Positions 34,016 to 47,500 of a DNA stretch of 64,000 bases are shown here, piece after piece; within the stretch, counting starts at the first letter, position 1; every line of letters begins with the position of its first letter. The position numbers were made by a program, and so were the translations under genes. Source of the stretch: Drosophila miranda (lineage: Eukaryota > Arthropoda > Insecta > Diptera > Drosophilidae); NCBI RefSeq assembly GCF_003369915.1, contig NC_046673.1, positions 24,543,718-24,607,717 on the forward strand, written 5' to 3'. The notes under the pieces were generated by a model, which was not told the DNA's origin, ran no database searches, and was given only the letters and a program-made list of their open reading frames with translations.

Positions 34016-36809
34016 ATGGTTAGGTCATTACGTGTTCCTTCCATTTGTAGAAGGTCACGGCATAAGTGGACATCAACGCCAGAGGCAGAGCATCAGCTAG
34101 AATGTGACACAGGCAGCAGGCGGCAGCTGCCGGTGATAGGAATGCTCATCACAATGGTCATCTCAATCTCAAGCCTAACTAGCCTTCGTCTTCGTCTTCC
34201 GATACTCCTACTGCTCTTCAAATGGGTTTGTCTGGTATCTCTACTGCGGCTCGTGCCGGGGCCGAGACCCGCGCGTGGTGACTGGCTAATGGACTGTGGA
34301 AACTGTCACTGCAAGTGGAACTCGGGCAAGAAGACGGCCGATTGCCGCAATTTGAGTCTCAGCGGAGTACCGGAGTATCTCAGCTCGGAGGTCCAAGTGC
34401 TGGATCTGTCTCAGAACCAGATACTCACCCTCGAGGAGAACGCCTTTCTGGCCACGCAGCTGCAGAATCTCCACAAGCTGTTCATACGCAACAGTACGCT
34501 GCAAAAGATCATACCGCAAAGCTTCACGCAGCTGGAGATACTCATCGAGCTGGATCTGTCCAACAATCTGCTGCGAGAACTGCTGCCCAATGTCTTCGAT
34601 TGCCTGACCAAGGTGCGGGCCCTGGTGCTGAACGGTAACCTGTTGCAGACCCTGCGCGGCGGCGTCTTCTATCATCTGAAGTACCTGCACAAGATCGAGC
34701 TGAAACACAATCGCCTGGTGAGTATCGATCCGCAGGCGTTTCTGGACGTGCCGCTCCTCTCACAGATCTATCTGGACGGCAACCAGTTTCGGGTGCTGCA
34801 CAAGGAGACTTTTCAGAGTCTGAGCCGACTAACGGCCCTGTCGCTCGACCAGAATCCATGGAACTGCACCTGCGATCTTCAGGAGTTTCGTGACTTCGTA
34901 CTCAAGATGAACCTGTACACACCGCCGACGGCCTGCCACTATCCGCTGCAGCTGCGCAGTATGCTCTGGATCGAGGATCAGCCGGAGGCGTTTGCCTGCA
35001 AGCCAAAGATTGTCTATCCGGCACGCGGTGCCTCCATTAACACTTCGAAGGAGAATGTAACCCTCGTGTGTCGGGTGCACGGCTCACCGAATACGGTCGT
35101 GGCCTGGGACTACAATAAGCAACAGTACAAATCGGGTTCCACCACGGGGTCCATAGGTTCCACGGGTTCCATGGGTCCACGCCATCCGCGTGTTCACATC
35201 GAGATGCTCCGGGAAGAGAAAAGATCGACAAGAGATCCACAGTTCGGTCGCGATGTTTTTACCTCGCGGCTCACCATAGTCGGTGCCGAGAAGAGCGATG
35301 AGGGCGTCTACACCTGCCTGGCGGAGAACGCTGGCGGCAAGGATGCCGTCCAGATGAGCCTCGTGGTGCAAAAGTCCAGCGTGCAGCGGGACCTGCTCCT
35401 AAACAGCAATCTCTTTGTCATCATCTGTCTGATGGTCCTGGGCCTAATCAGCGTCTCGGTCCTGCTGTCGATGGTTACCTACTGCATCTACAGGCGGTTC
35501 AAGCATCTCCATCTGCATCCCCGGCAGCACACCCACCTGCGATCGATTAACTTTTCCGCTCAACAGTTCTCCAGCGATGCTGGAGCGGTGGTCCTCCATG
35601 GGCATGGCGTAAGCAACAGCGTAGTCGTTGCCGGGGGTACGGAGGTCCTGCTCGACACGTTCCAAAATCAAGCGACAGATCGACACAGATCGGTCGAGCC
35701 CATAGCCGAGAGCAGAAAATTTTCTGGCTTGATATCGAGTATAGACAGAAACAGAAGTCCACATGCAATAATGGGATACCTTTGCAATCGGCCCTCGGCC
35801 ATTGGCGGCAATAATGGGGCATCGCGGAATTCGAACTCTTTGCGCAGTAGAGAGGATGACTATGGCGCACGAAAACACCGCGACGAAACACTTACCTTAG
35901 AGCGCAAGTTCAAAGGTAGGTCACCCCCAACCTCACCCTCTTAATCCCCTAATGACATGTACTTTTTATGTCTTATGTTATATTACAACAGATAAGCTCA
36001 ATGTAACGTCCAAAGGGTACGATTTGAACCGATCAAACGTCATTGAGGATCACAGGATCATGCCATCTGCCTCTGCCTCTGCCACTGCCACTGCCTGTGA
36101 CATACGGGAAACTGCAATCATCAGGCAGAGCGAGGAATATCAACCGGACGTGCTACCTTCGAACAGCCCCCCTGAGGGGCCTGGCCGGCCTGGGGGGCTG
36201 ACGATGCTCGAGAACAATGAAGATCAGCTAAGCCAACAATTAATGCTAATTGGGCTCAATTCCAATTCCAATTCCAATGCCCGAAGCAAGTACAACATCA
36301 ATGTGCAAAAGTACCTGCAGGATAAGTACGGAAGTGTGGGGACTGCTGTCAGAAGGAACAATAACAACATCAGCGACAGTCGTCAGGCGTCTGCATCCGG
36401 AAGTTTTTTGCTTTACCCCCCAAAGGTGGCCCAGCAACAGCTCCACCTCCAGCCACAGCCACAGATCCAGGGACTGCAAAGGCATTGCCGGTCTCTGGCA
36501 TTGCCGAGCAGCCAACGCCAATCCACCGATAGCCATTGCCGTCAGCCATCTCCACCGCCATACACCACCACCAGTACCACCAGTACCACCAGCACCACCC
36601 CATGCACTCTGTCTCTGTCTCTGTCTCTGTCTGATGCTGCAAGCAGGGGGGGTGGCGGCGGCGGCGGGGAAGGGGTCATGGAAAATATAATAGCAGCAAT
36701 TACAGTGACCTCGTCCTCATCACTTGCCCCCTTGCAGAATAAGCTAACCACCACCGACGTCCCCGCATCGACTAATAATGGAAGCGCATCACGCAAGAGG
36801 ATTCTCTGA
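34016..36809 (+). CDS. Kekkon-type LRR/Ig transmembrane protein
   Basis: A single-pass cell-surface receptor of the Kekkon family, whose members modulate growth-factor, BMP or neurotrophin signalling. Exons 34016-35915 and 35992-36809 join in phase and give 905 residues. The leader is long: the likely signal segment LPILLLLFKWVCLVSLL is at residues 61-77, so M43 (34142) is an alternative start. LRRNT starts near residue 94 (DCGNCHCKWNSGKKTADC). About six LRRs follow, then LRRCT (NPWNCTCDLQEFRDFV), one Ig domain with LVCRV, VVAWDY and DEGVYTCLAENAGG, and a membrane helix near residue 466. The cytoplasmic tail is Ser/Gln/Thr-rich with microsatellite-like runs of SLSLSLS and GGGGGGG. X-linkage would point to kek5 in D. 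melanogaster, but I did not establish which member this is. Confidence 0.9.
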
Positions 36810-36940
36810 CAGCTACTGCGGACGCAGATTTGACCAGACGATCACTAGATTGTAAGCAGAATGTAATGCAGGGTGTCTCCTCGGTAGTAAATAATATTTT
36901 AGAATTTTAATAGTATTTTTAGCGAAATATATATACACAC

Positions 36941-37008
36941 GTATACCTATACCTATACATATACCTATACCTATTCCTATACTAATGCCTATATGCCTAT
37001 ACCTATAA
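36941..37008. repeat. (CCTATA)n microsatellite
   Basis: Imperfect hexamer array in the 3' UTR of the LRR/Ig gene. Confidence 0.8.
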
Positions 37009-37056
37009 ATTTCTATACTTACCAATGTAAGCGCTTTATCTAAACACACACACATC

Positions 37057-37062
37057 AATAAA
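37057..37062 (+). terminator. AATAAA poly(A) signal of the LRR/Ig gene
   Basis: A canonical AATAAA about 250 nt after the stop codon, followed by T-rich sequence near 37098-37112. Confidence 0.55.
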
Positions 37063-37614
37063 GTGAAATGAACTGAAATTAAATTAAAAACCTTTAGAGT
37101 TTTTTTTTGTAGAGTTTGGATGTTAAGAGGTGTTAAGGGGCCTGCGGGTTGCTGAAAGATAGCTGGATAGCTGGATAATTGATAGGCTATTGATACGTGA
37201 TCACGCGACGTGGTGGTCATACCTGACTGACACGCAGCGCAGAGGAAAAACACTTTAAAAAGGGTCTTGCAAGACGCACATCCGAGTACGAGTGCTAGGA
37301 AGTAGGGAAAACGAAGAGGAGTACCTCTCATCAACGCCCTCCCCACCACTTGCACAGGATTTCATTTGTTGTGGATGTTCAAGTGTCCTAGAATCTAAAT
37401 AATTAGGCAGTATAACTGAATCTACTCGTATACGTACTATTACTAAGGTGAGACTAAGATGCTCATACAGACAGACAGGCAGGCGGACAGAAGGACAAAA
37501 GAACGCCTTCTTCTGTCTATGGGAATGGGTGTGGGAGTGGGAGTGTCGTATGAAAATTCGCTCATATGACTTTCAAATCCCTTCCTGGCCTTTGTTAGCT
37601 GGCCTCACCTACAA

Positions 37615-37642
37615 GTACGAGTACGAGTACGAGTACGAGTAC
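37615..37642. repeat. (TACGAG)n microsatellite
   Basis: Between four and five near-perfect tandem hexamers. Confidence 0.85.
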
Positions 37643-38093
37643 ACTCACCCCGAGAGATGGCAGATATCCTCCTACCTATCCCACCTATTCCTCCTATCCC
37701 GCATATCGCACATATCGCACCTAGGACTACTTAAAACTTGTTTCGTTTCGTTTTGCTTCTGCGTACTTCTAACAAAGTGGGAGGCAGTAGATTTGTAGGA
37801 AGCTACATACTATACGTACTGTAGTTGGGTATAACACGGATGTCCTCATTCCGGGACATTGTATTTATGTATTTTAAAGAAGCGACGACTTAACTGCCTA
37901 CATGTACATATGTGTGTACACACTCGTATGTACATATGTATGTGTGTACCTTTTCTGTTGCTTTGAGCATGAGTTCGTTCTTTCTTCACTTTCGACGCCT
38001 CATTACTTTTGAATTATCTGGCACACAACTGCACTGGGGAACGCTGTGAGCCGCAGCTGAGGCCGCGACTCTACACGTACATACATATGTATG

Positions 38094-38283
38094 TATACCC
38101 GATACACGGTCAGTACGGCTCCCCTCCCACTCGGCTATTGATGCTGATCAAGAATATACGTACATATGTATACACTTTACGGGGTCGGAAATGGTTCCTT
38201 CTTAGGTATTAGACACATCCACTTCCAGCTCCACTTCCACCCAAAATCGAATATACCCGTATTCTCTTCGAGTATGGGGTATA
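38094..38283. mobile_element. Short degenerate DINE-1-like copy, reverse orientation
   Basis: Begins TATACCCGATAC and ends GGGGTATA. Inside are GGCTATTGATGCTGATCAAG and ACGGGGTCGGAAATGGTTCC, the reverse complement of the DINE-1 core seen intact at about 29.35 kb. The internal repeat units are missing, so only ~190 bp remain. Confidence 0.7.
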
Positions 38284-39803
38284 AAAATAAGAACAATAAG
38301 CTGTGCTGTACCCACACGTGTGTGCGTTGTGCTGGAGCCTTTGGCTTGTGCTTCCGCCTTGTAGGGTGTCTTCTTTTAGTCAGTTACAAGTATTTATCCT
38401 TTGTGCATTGCATGTACGTACATATGTACATATGTACTTGTGTATGTGCTTAAAGATTTTAAACAGATTTTAAAAATACCTGAAACAGACAGAAAGGGAT
38501 CGCATCCAGAAAACATCCCGGAAAACAGAAAGCCCTTTACTTCACTTGAATATTTATTGTACTTCATTTAAATCGTTTTTGTTTTTGGGTTTTTACATTT
38601 TTGTCGGGCTTAAATTTCATCAGCATAGTTCAGTAATATATGTATATATTTTATGTATAATATAATAATTTTATAACACGTTTTTCTGCACTGTGCAAAT
38701 AATTTTCCTTTCAACTTGAATACCACTTAGATCGATCTTTCTTACGAGAGAGTTAGCAAGTCCTTCGAAATGGAGGAGTGTTGATATCATTCAATCCAAT
38801 CCCATCCCAATCCCAATCCCAATCCTAAACCCAGTCCCAGTCCAAACCAATCAAATTTCGTTTATCGCTCTACCCCTTTCGAATGTTCCTTTTCCTTTCC
38901 AATACAGTCTACATGAATTTGTTTTACATTTGATTTGTGGTTTACCGACTAATGTTTGCAGGTGTTGCAGATTCTTTGTCATTGGTTTAGTTTTGTTCTC
39001 AAAATATTCCATCCATGTTTTAAACATTTGAAATAATGTTAAATACTATACACCTATATGTAAGTATATATATGTATGCATCATATGTAGTATGTATACA
39101 TAAATATGTACTCATGTATTGTATAATTTCATTTTTATGTATAGGTTTATTTGGATTTAAACTTATGCTTACACATACTCGTACAATATATATTCTCAAT
39201 GGCATAGTAAATAGACAAACAATGAATTATTCTGCTTTTCTGTTAATTTAATATATTTACTAAATTTGCTATAACAATTATTAAATATATATATATACAT
39301 AATGTATATGTATGTATGTGTTTTACCATTCATTGTCAATATATAGAACGACATGAATCATTAATAATAACAAACACTTTGGTTGCACTCTTCACAATGG
39401 TATTTATTATTTATTTTTTATTTTTTTTCTTAGTTTTCTTGTTTCTTTGTTTTTTTTGGTTTTGGTTTTTTGTTTCGTATTTTTAAACCCAGAATCAGAA
39501 TTTAAATGGCGTCTCTACTAGTAAAAGCTCTGGCAACTTATAAGCACATTGTTTTTCACATTCCTGTCTCCACTAATTAGTGATAAATGAGCACTAATTA
39601 CACAGAAATTAAAGTAAATCCTTCGCAGGGCAATGACAATCACATCACCCCCCACCTCTGGTGTTAGTACACAGTAATTCTGTATCTTTATTAAATCGGT
39701 TTTTCTGTTTCTTTTTTTCTTTTTTGTTTTTTTTTTTTATCAAAATGGCGCTTTGTGTGGCTGCTCCAAGAGCTGCATTCATTTGTTTTTGTTAAATAAC
39801 ATT

Positions 39804-40003
39804 TATACCCGGTACCTGGATGGAGTGCAATTTTTCTCTTCTAAGCTCTTCAAAGATTTCATTTGTTGGTTCGTTTGTCCGTTTTTCGGTTGCTTTATGA
39901 TTTTTGTCGTAATTTTTTTTGCTACTAAAGATTTGGATAATCGGATAATTTCGGATGGTCTCGAAGATATTTATTACTTGACTTTCACCAAGTACCGGGT
40001 ATA
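39804..40003. mobile_element. 200-bp element with 12-bp terminal inverted repeats
   Basis: Perfect inverted ends TATACCCGGTAC (39804-39815) and GTACCGGGTATA (39992-40003) bound a T-rich interior with no recognisable core. The ends resemble DINE-1 ends, but the interior does not. It may be an internally deleted derivative or a separate small element. Confidence 0.4.
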
Positions 40004-42445
40004 TTCAAGTCGTGAAGTCTCGACTGCCTCCGCACACTATTATTCGTTATTCGTTTTGTTTTTTTTGTTGTTTTATTTTGATTTTATGTAGGTTTATGTA
40101 AGCATACCATAAGTACATATGCAGTTAAAACAAATACATATACTAAACATATGTATGTACCATCGACTATTTCAAAACTTTCGGAACTTTTTGTTATGGT
40201 TTTTCTGTTTCTATTTTGTTTTTGTGGTTTAAAGTAATTCATATCTTTTCTGTTCTTCTCTGTTCTGCTCTTTTCTGCTCTGCTCTGTATTTAAATGTTG
40301 CTTGTAAACTCCTTAATTAACTATTTATTTTGTTTTCTTTTTGGCATAATTTTCTTTTCTTACAACAATCGTATTACAAAAAAAAGTACAATTACATACA
40401 TAAAAAACAACAACAATACAATATTACCTCCGCACTGACTACAACTTTTGCGTGTGTTTTTTGTGTTGTTCTACGAAGCTGCTTTCACTAGTACACGGAT
40501 TATGTATATTCGACAACAACATTCCAACTATTGCTGCAGCAGAATTTGATCGTTTTATAGTTTTAGTTTTTGTTTTGGTTTTGGTTTTTCTTTTTTAACT
40601 TTTTTTAATTGCTCGGCTCGCATAAGCAAAGTTAACGGTGGTTTCATGTACACATCTTTTTTTTTGTACGCACGGCACAGACCTTTTGCCTTTACTTTAT
40701 TTTATTTATTTCTATACATAATTTTTTATAGTTTTTTATTTGCATTCATTCCAAAAAATCCAACAAATACGCAACATTATTATCTAATTATTTTTCTAAA
40801 TGTAACTCTGTGTTGTGTTCCTTTTTGTAGTGTTTTTTCTGAGTGTTTTAGTTTTAATTTAATTGAAGTAACTTGAAAATTCACGCATAGATTAGCTCAG
40901 ATATTAGATATTTTATACAAAGATTGTTTACCAGCAAGCGGTTTTCGACAGTACAGTACAGTAAATACATATAGTAGCTAATGCACAGGGCACAATGCAC
41001 AGTGCACACCGAAATGAAAGTAGAAATATACTTAGATTTTAATAGTTTTTCCCTTTAGGTTTACTTGTGATTTTCTTCTGTTTCGATCGATCTATATAAA
41101 GGTATTAGCCGCGAACAACCAGGATTTCATTTTTATTTGATTATATTGATCAACACATTCATGGTTTGTGTGTGTTTGTATTGGCGAAAGAAATTTCCGA
41201 CATGTTGAAGATTCACTGTAGATATGGCATAGTACGGTGTGTACGGTGTATGGTATGCAGCGTAGCTCGTTTACTGTGATTGTTTTTGTTTTGGGCGGAC
41301 AGGCAGCACCTAATACTCCTACTAGACGCATGGTAAAAGTTGTGATTTGGCGGTTTGCTGCTTGTGTTGCACTGCACCCTGCACCCTGGGGGCTCGTGAG
41401 TGTGTTGCATGCACACGTGAAATGAAACAATACATATGTATCTACATATATGCGATTTTACGAATTAACTTGTGCAATTTTGAACTCTTATTGAACTTAT
41501 TGAACAACCAAACGATTGACACACAAAATATAATTTTATTGTTTGAATTCAGTTCACTGTCTATGTCTACGACGGTCTGTAAGCCGTAGGTCTTGATGGA
41601 TAACCCAAAATTAAACGATCGGTGTGTACTTCTACGCAAAAGGCACTACGCTCAAACAATGCTTACGATTTCCATGGGAGTTACATGCGGGATGTCCTTT
41701 TGTTCTTTGTAGATCCCCAAATAGGCTTGTCAATTGTTTATTAATCATAGGGATTCAGTTATTCCAACTCCATTTATGTGTATATTGCATTGTAGGTTCA
41801 TGAATGAATTACAGATCTATCTGTTTTGTTGCCGAGTCTACAATCCTTGTATTGGTATTCTCTCTCGTTTTTGTTGTCTATTCTTCAGTTTTCCAGTTGA
41901 TCACCACAAAACATGCCAATTATGATTGGAGGAGGATTATTTGATTTTAAATACATATTTCTAGATTTATAGATGCTTTCGGTTTCTCTGTTGCCATCAC
42001 GCTGCTTTTCATTTATCATTTTTAATTTGTTAAGAGAGTACATAGTATAGAATTTGTAATTTTTGTACAATAAGAGTATGTTCCTTCATATACACTAAGA
42101 TCATACATATATATAGTACATCTGGTACGGGCTCATAGACGTTTCTCATTTCAGTTTTCTGTATGTTGAAGAAGTTTCTGCAATAAACAACGAAACTGTG
42201 ACTGTCTGCCCCTTGAACTCACGAAGCAATTAACAATTACGTATTACATGTACACACACTCATGAATCAAATACGTACATACATATAGAACACACATACA
42301 TACATATATATGCATATTGTATACATATATGTACTATTTATAAGTTAGTTAGTAAGCTAAAACACTATCCCAGGCCCTACTTTTGCTTGTGCGGCTTCCT
42401 TTTCAGCAACTTGTTGACCACCGTCTTGAACAGATTTGGTTTTAT

Positions 42446-44466
42446 TCATAAGTAGCCCAATGTGGCATATGTCTTCACGAAGGTTCCATCGCTAGTGCTC
42501 ACGTTCCTGTGGATTATTGGAGGTACATACATACATTGATAGCGCGTTAACCAGGGTGGGGGTAAGGGGAGAAACTCATTGCATTGTATACTAACTCGTC
42601 TTCCCAGGGGCACACCGCATTGTGTTCCGGATCGACGACGCCGCCGCCGCCACTTCCGCTTCCATCTTTTCCACCATCCTTATCCTTGTCCTCCTGCGAG
42701 CTGTGCTTTTTCCCATCAGAGTTTCGTTTCTTGCGGCGCTTGCGTGCCTCGTCATTGCTGGATGTCGGAGTTGCTGTTGCTGTTGCCGTGGGAGCTACCG
42801 CTGCTGCCACTGCCACTGCCACTGCCGGACGCTCTGTACTGCTGGCAGGCTCGTCCGCTGGATCATCGTCCACCATCGTGTCTACGTCCAACTCAGCCAG
42901 GGGCGCCATGGATGGAGCAGGGGTGGGAGCAGGCGGTATGTAGCCGAGCTGTATGTCGCTATCTATGCTGTCAAAGTCATCGACCACGTCCTTGGTGTCG
43001 TTGCCGCCAAACTGCAGTCCTTCTTGGTACTCATCGGTGGTGGGTGAAAGCTCATCTTGTAAAGCCTCTGACACTTCGGACAGGGGTACCTGCGCCTGGT
43101 CTGGGGCTGCTTGCTCCGTTTCGTCGTCGTCGGCCAATGCGGCATCCTCGGTGGTTGTTGTTAGTGCTTCTTGACTCTGGCCCGAGGGTAAGCGGATATT
43201 AGAGCCTGGAGTAGTTGCAACTAGCTCCAGAACCTTAATGGTGGGCGTCGTGGTGGCCAGATCTTTTTCGTAGGCACGCGACTCGATCAGTTCGATCTGT
43301 ACCTCTTTTACCACAGTCACGTCTTTCCCGTGTGTCACGCAGCTCTCAACGAGTTGCTGCTGTTGCAAGCAATTTGCCATCGAATCTGCTTGGATGGGGA
43401 GGTACTCCTCGGGCGGTGGCGTGACCTTTGCTATGAGCGGCGGGGTCTGTGTGGGTGTGGGAGTCACAAGCACAGGCAACTCCGATGCCGACGACTCTTG
43501 TGACAGCTTGTTTAGTTCTTCCTCCACTTCGGTTTCCACATCCGAGCCAGTCAGTGGCTGCTGATCCTTGGCGGCAACTGCAACTGCAACGAAGCTGCTG
43601 CCGCCACTGGCACCTCCAAAGACGGCACTCCTAGCCTGCAGTGGCGTGAGATTACTGCTGGCCACACCTGCGCTTTGGGTTCCTACGGTGGGCGTGGTGG
43701 ATGTGGTAGACGGACATGCACCGGCGGTGCGTCCAAACTGGTAGTCGGAGCTGCGGCTGATAAAAATACAACTTAACGTAAAACATAAAAGGACACAAGA
43801 CAACTGCTTCCCCTACCTTGGAGTGAAGGATACGGATGCCCGACGCTGTTCCGTAAAGTTGGGAGTCAGACGTTTGATGCTCGTTTCTCCACTGTCGACG
43901 GTGTTTTGGTGTCGAATGCCTAGATTTCGCTGCAGGCGATCAGCCACATCACTGCTGTCCGACGAAGTGCTATATACAGATAGATATAGATAATTATATT
44001 TATAATTGAGTGACTCGTTCATCTACCTACCTTGTCAATCGTAGTGGCTGTACGATGACAGCCGTCTGCTTGGACAGTACCGCAACCGGAGCTGACGCCG
44101 GTGCCTTTGCCGTTGCCGGCGCCGTTGCCTTTGCCGTTGCCGGCGCCGTTGCCGTTGCCGGCGCCGGCGCTGGATCTGTCACAGTATCCTGCTCCCAGGG
44201 ACACACAGAGAGCTTCACCTGAGCTGCTGGAAGTATGGCCACCGGCTCGTCCCAGGGACAAACGGCGCTACAGTTGCCAGCTAATGCTGTGGTGGACTCC
44301 AACGTGTCGAGACAGGTGGACTTCGTCTTTGGGTTTTCTCTGTACGGAGAAGATAGCAAAATGTTATGGCTCTTTCTGGAATTGGAAGCTTCTTTAGACA
44401 ATTAGACGGTAGACATTAGACATTAGACATTAGACAGTAGACTGTGGGTACAACCGGATACGATAC

Positions 44467-44506
<40 letters not shown>

Positions 44507-47500
44507 CATTAAGAGTTTATGTATATGTACTATATACATATGTATGTGATGTGTGTATGTATACAACAACAGAAAATATACACAATGGGAGGAAGGAAGG
44601 AAGCGCACAAGAGAAATTCAGAATCAGAACCAGAACCAGATCAGAAACGAATGCACATCGGAATGCACAAACAACATGTAACAATATAGCAAACATTCGA
44701 GCATTCAAATAAACAATAGTATGCCGTCACCCAAAGGACCAAAACACGAAACAATCGCTGGAAACGCGGCACAGCCGGCAAGAGACAACCGGAAACGATG
44801 ACCGAAGACGAAGACTCGCCGAAACTCATTCACTTTTATTACTAAACCTTGCTCGCTTAAAGCATAAAGTCGGTTCGTAAAAGATGTCCCAACAAGGCTC
44901 TCAAAAGCCAGCTATCGAGCTATCGAAAACAAAACCTTTTCCGAACCGTTGGCGGATCTGTTTTCGATGGATTCACACGTTTGAGCTTCGCGTTACTCTC
45001 GTCTGGGGTGTTTTGGTCCAATGGGCAACTTTGTGTACGAGTATGTATGTATTTGGAGACAGTCCAGGAAAAAGACACGGGTAACACAGGGGTCCGACGG
45101 GATATAGAGTCCGAGAAACAATACAAATGCTCTCGACAACATGGCAGTATGGCAACAAATGATCAACAAAGTCGGGAAGGAACATAAATGGAAAACAGTT
45201 TAGGGCGAAGCGTTAACAAAAGTTGGGCTTGGGTTTACATAAATCACAGGTGACGGAAGGGAAGAGTCGCCTACTCCCCCATTGGGTGCGAAAAGAACAC
45301 CAGTTTGTACAGATACTCGTGAGCTGTCCGTGTGACGGTGACCCAACCTTGGTACGGACTATAATGGAGTTTCACCGACAAGTAATTTGTAGTAAGAAAG
45401 CACCCTTGGCTCATTTGGACTACTGCCATTCGGTAAACGGTTACGCTCTGGCTACAGAGCGTAATTAAATCACGATTTACCATAGAAGGTTTTCTATTTC
45501 TGAAAGTTCTGAAGAAGCGTTACAAGCACTTCGTACAATACTCAGCCACGCTAATGAGATCTGTATGCTCCAGCTATCACTATAGACAGTGCATTAGGTG
45601 ACTAGCAGATTGTGTTTTTCTTTTGCAAATTGAAATATTTTAGTTGAATAGGCAACCGGTTATTCAATCGTGAGAGTCTTACGATTTGCCAAGGACCGGA
45701 GCACGCACTTTTTGCGATTTGTATTCGTATTCGCCTGTGGGGGTAGAAGGGGAGAGAGCGACAAACAAAAAATGAACATTACAAATGGAAGAACGGGTTG
45801 GGTCAGGGCTGGGTTGGGGGTTCAGGGGTCACAGCAGATCGAACGACAATACAACAGGAGAGGAGAAACACTAGCATATAGTGGATAACAGGATAATAGG
45901 TTCGAACAATTCGTTGTTGGTTTGTTACAAGTGATATTATGCGATTTGAATAATCAACCCAATCAAAAAGAAATTATGTATGTCTTACGGGAGTGCCTGC
46001 AAACTACTTTCGCGATTCCCGCCGTAAGCAGCATAGATCCCAACATCCATGATCGCCGTGTGGCGATGGGGCTGCGGCATATCGCCTCGATAAATAGAAT
46101 CGCTACTGCAGTGGTGCGTGTGTGACGTATGACATATTGTATGATATATTAAGTAACACATTACACAGTAATAATCGTATTTCGGTATTGTTCGGTTATC
46201 AATTGTTCAAATGGATTGCATGTTTCGATTCGAGTGTTGTTGTTGTTGAATTTTGAGGAATGTTCATAAAGGTCGAACGCATCGTGAGTGGTGAACGGTG
46301 AACCGTGAACCGTGAACCGTGAAAATACAATAAATAAATAAGTAAATCAATGATAAATATTTATGTTATGTACTACAATATATCTACATATATGTATATC
46401 AAAACGCGATGCTTCGCGCTTGATAACGACTTAAAAACAAGAACAAAACCAGAAAAAAATGCTGCTAGCCTAGGCGTTTGCTTGGTTGTTTAAAATCGAA
46501 GCAAATTAAATGATTAAGTGAAAAATAAATCAATTGATAAATGTAAGATGCACACAGCCTTTCTCTCACTCTCTCGCACACTCTCTCTCGAGCGTCCTCA
46601 GAAGCCAGCTTACCTAAAAGGAATCTCGCTGAGATTGCTCTGGGAATGGGAGTGCGGTACCTTGGAACCTGCCTCCTTGTTCACCCCAATGACGGCCAGC
46701 TCATGCGCTGAGCCCGTCAGACTGCGGTCGCTGCCACGACGCCGTGCCAGGCTGCCGGGTGGCGGTGCCTGCATCATGGAGCCCGTGCCGCCTGCCGCAC
46801 TGCTGGACCCCTTCGACCCCCCCGCATCCCCCAGGTTCGGCTGACTGGACAGGGCAGCTGTCATCTTCTTCTTGGCTCCGCTGACGCCTCCGAAATTGAA
46901 GAAACGCTTCTTGTACGAGGGCTGAATGCCAGTGTCCAGCAAACGCTTGTAGTGCTCCGATCGTATAAAGCGAGGGTAGCAGTCCTTTTTCAGTAGCAAC
47001 ATGTAAATGTGCTCTGAGGCCGAGTCGAAGGTGAAGCGCGATGGGTTCTTGAGACCGCGAAGCACACTTTCCATCGTTTTTCCATCGATGTTTATCTCGC
47101 AGGGTGCTCCAGGCTTCAGAAATTCCCTACAAAACGGAAATCAATTAATGATTGCAATTACAGGGAAATGATGCACTCACTCGTAGATCTCGTTGACCTT
47201 CCGTGCCACCTGGGAGTGGGCGGATCGACGCAAGCGGTTGACAGCAATCCAGAAACGAATGTTCTCGTGCGAGTACTCCTTCTCGAGGAAGGTCGTGAAC
47301 TCCTGCAGACCCGTCGGATCCGAGACCAGCTCCTCGATGGAAATGGCCCACCGCTTCACTCGTTTCTCAGTGGGAATGTCCACGAAGGTGTTGTTCAGCT
47401 GCCAAAAGGTAATGTCCTCGGTGACCCAGGGGTTCGAGGGCAGCGCCGGCTGCAGAAAGAAGTCGTATTCACTGAAGGTCTCCGAGTAGCAGACCAGTGA

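Larger units (their letters stand above)
37063..42445. other. AT-rich gene-poor region between the LRR/Ig gene and RSG7
   Basis: More than 5 kb without a supported exon. It contains many T-runs on the plus strand (39.4-40.9 kb), TACATATGTA-type palindromes, C-rich CCCAAT repeats near 38795-38830, and the two small repeat elements listed separately. The RSG7 3' UTR extends into the right part. Confidence 0.5.

Noticed and set aside
42441-42446. AATAAA overlapping the RSG7 tail stop codon as the functional poly(A) signal
   Set aside because: It would leave almost no 3' UTR; a more distal signal is likelier, so it was not listed as a terminator.
42584-43202. Plus-strand frames opposite the RSG7 tail exon
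   Set aside because: Leu/Cys/His-rich translations antisense to an exon whose splice phases fit on the minus strand.
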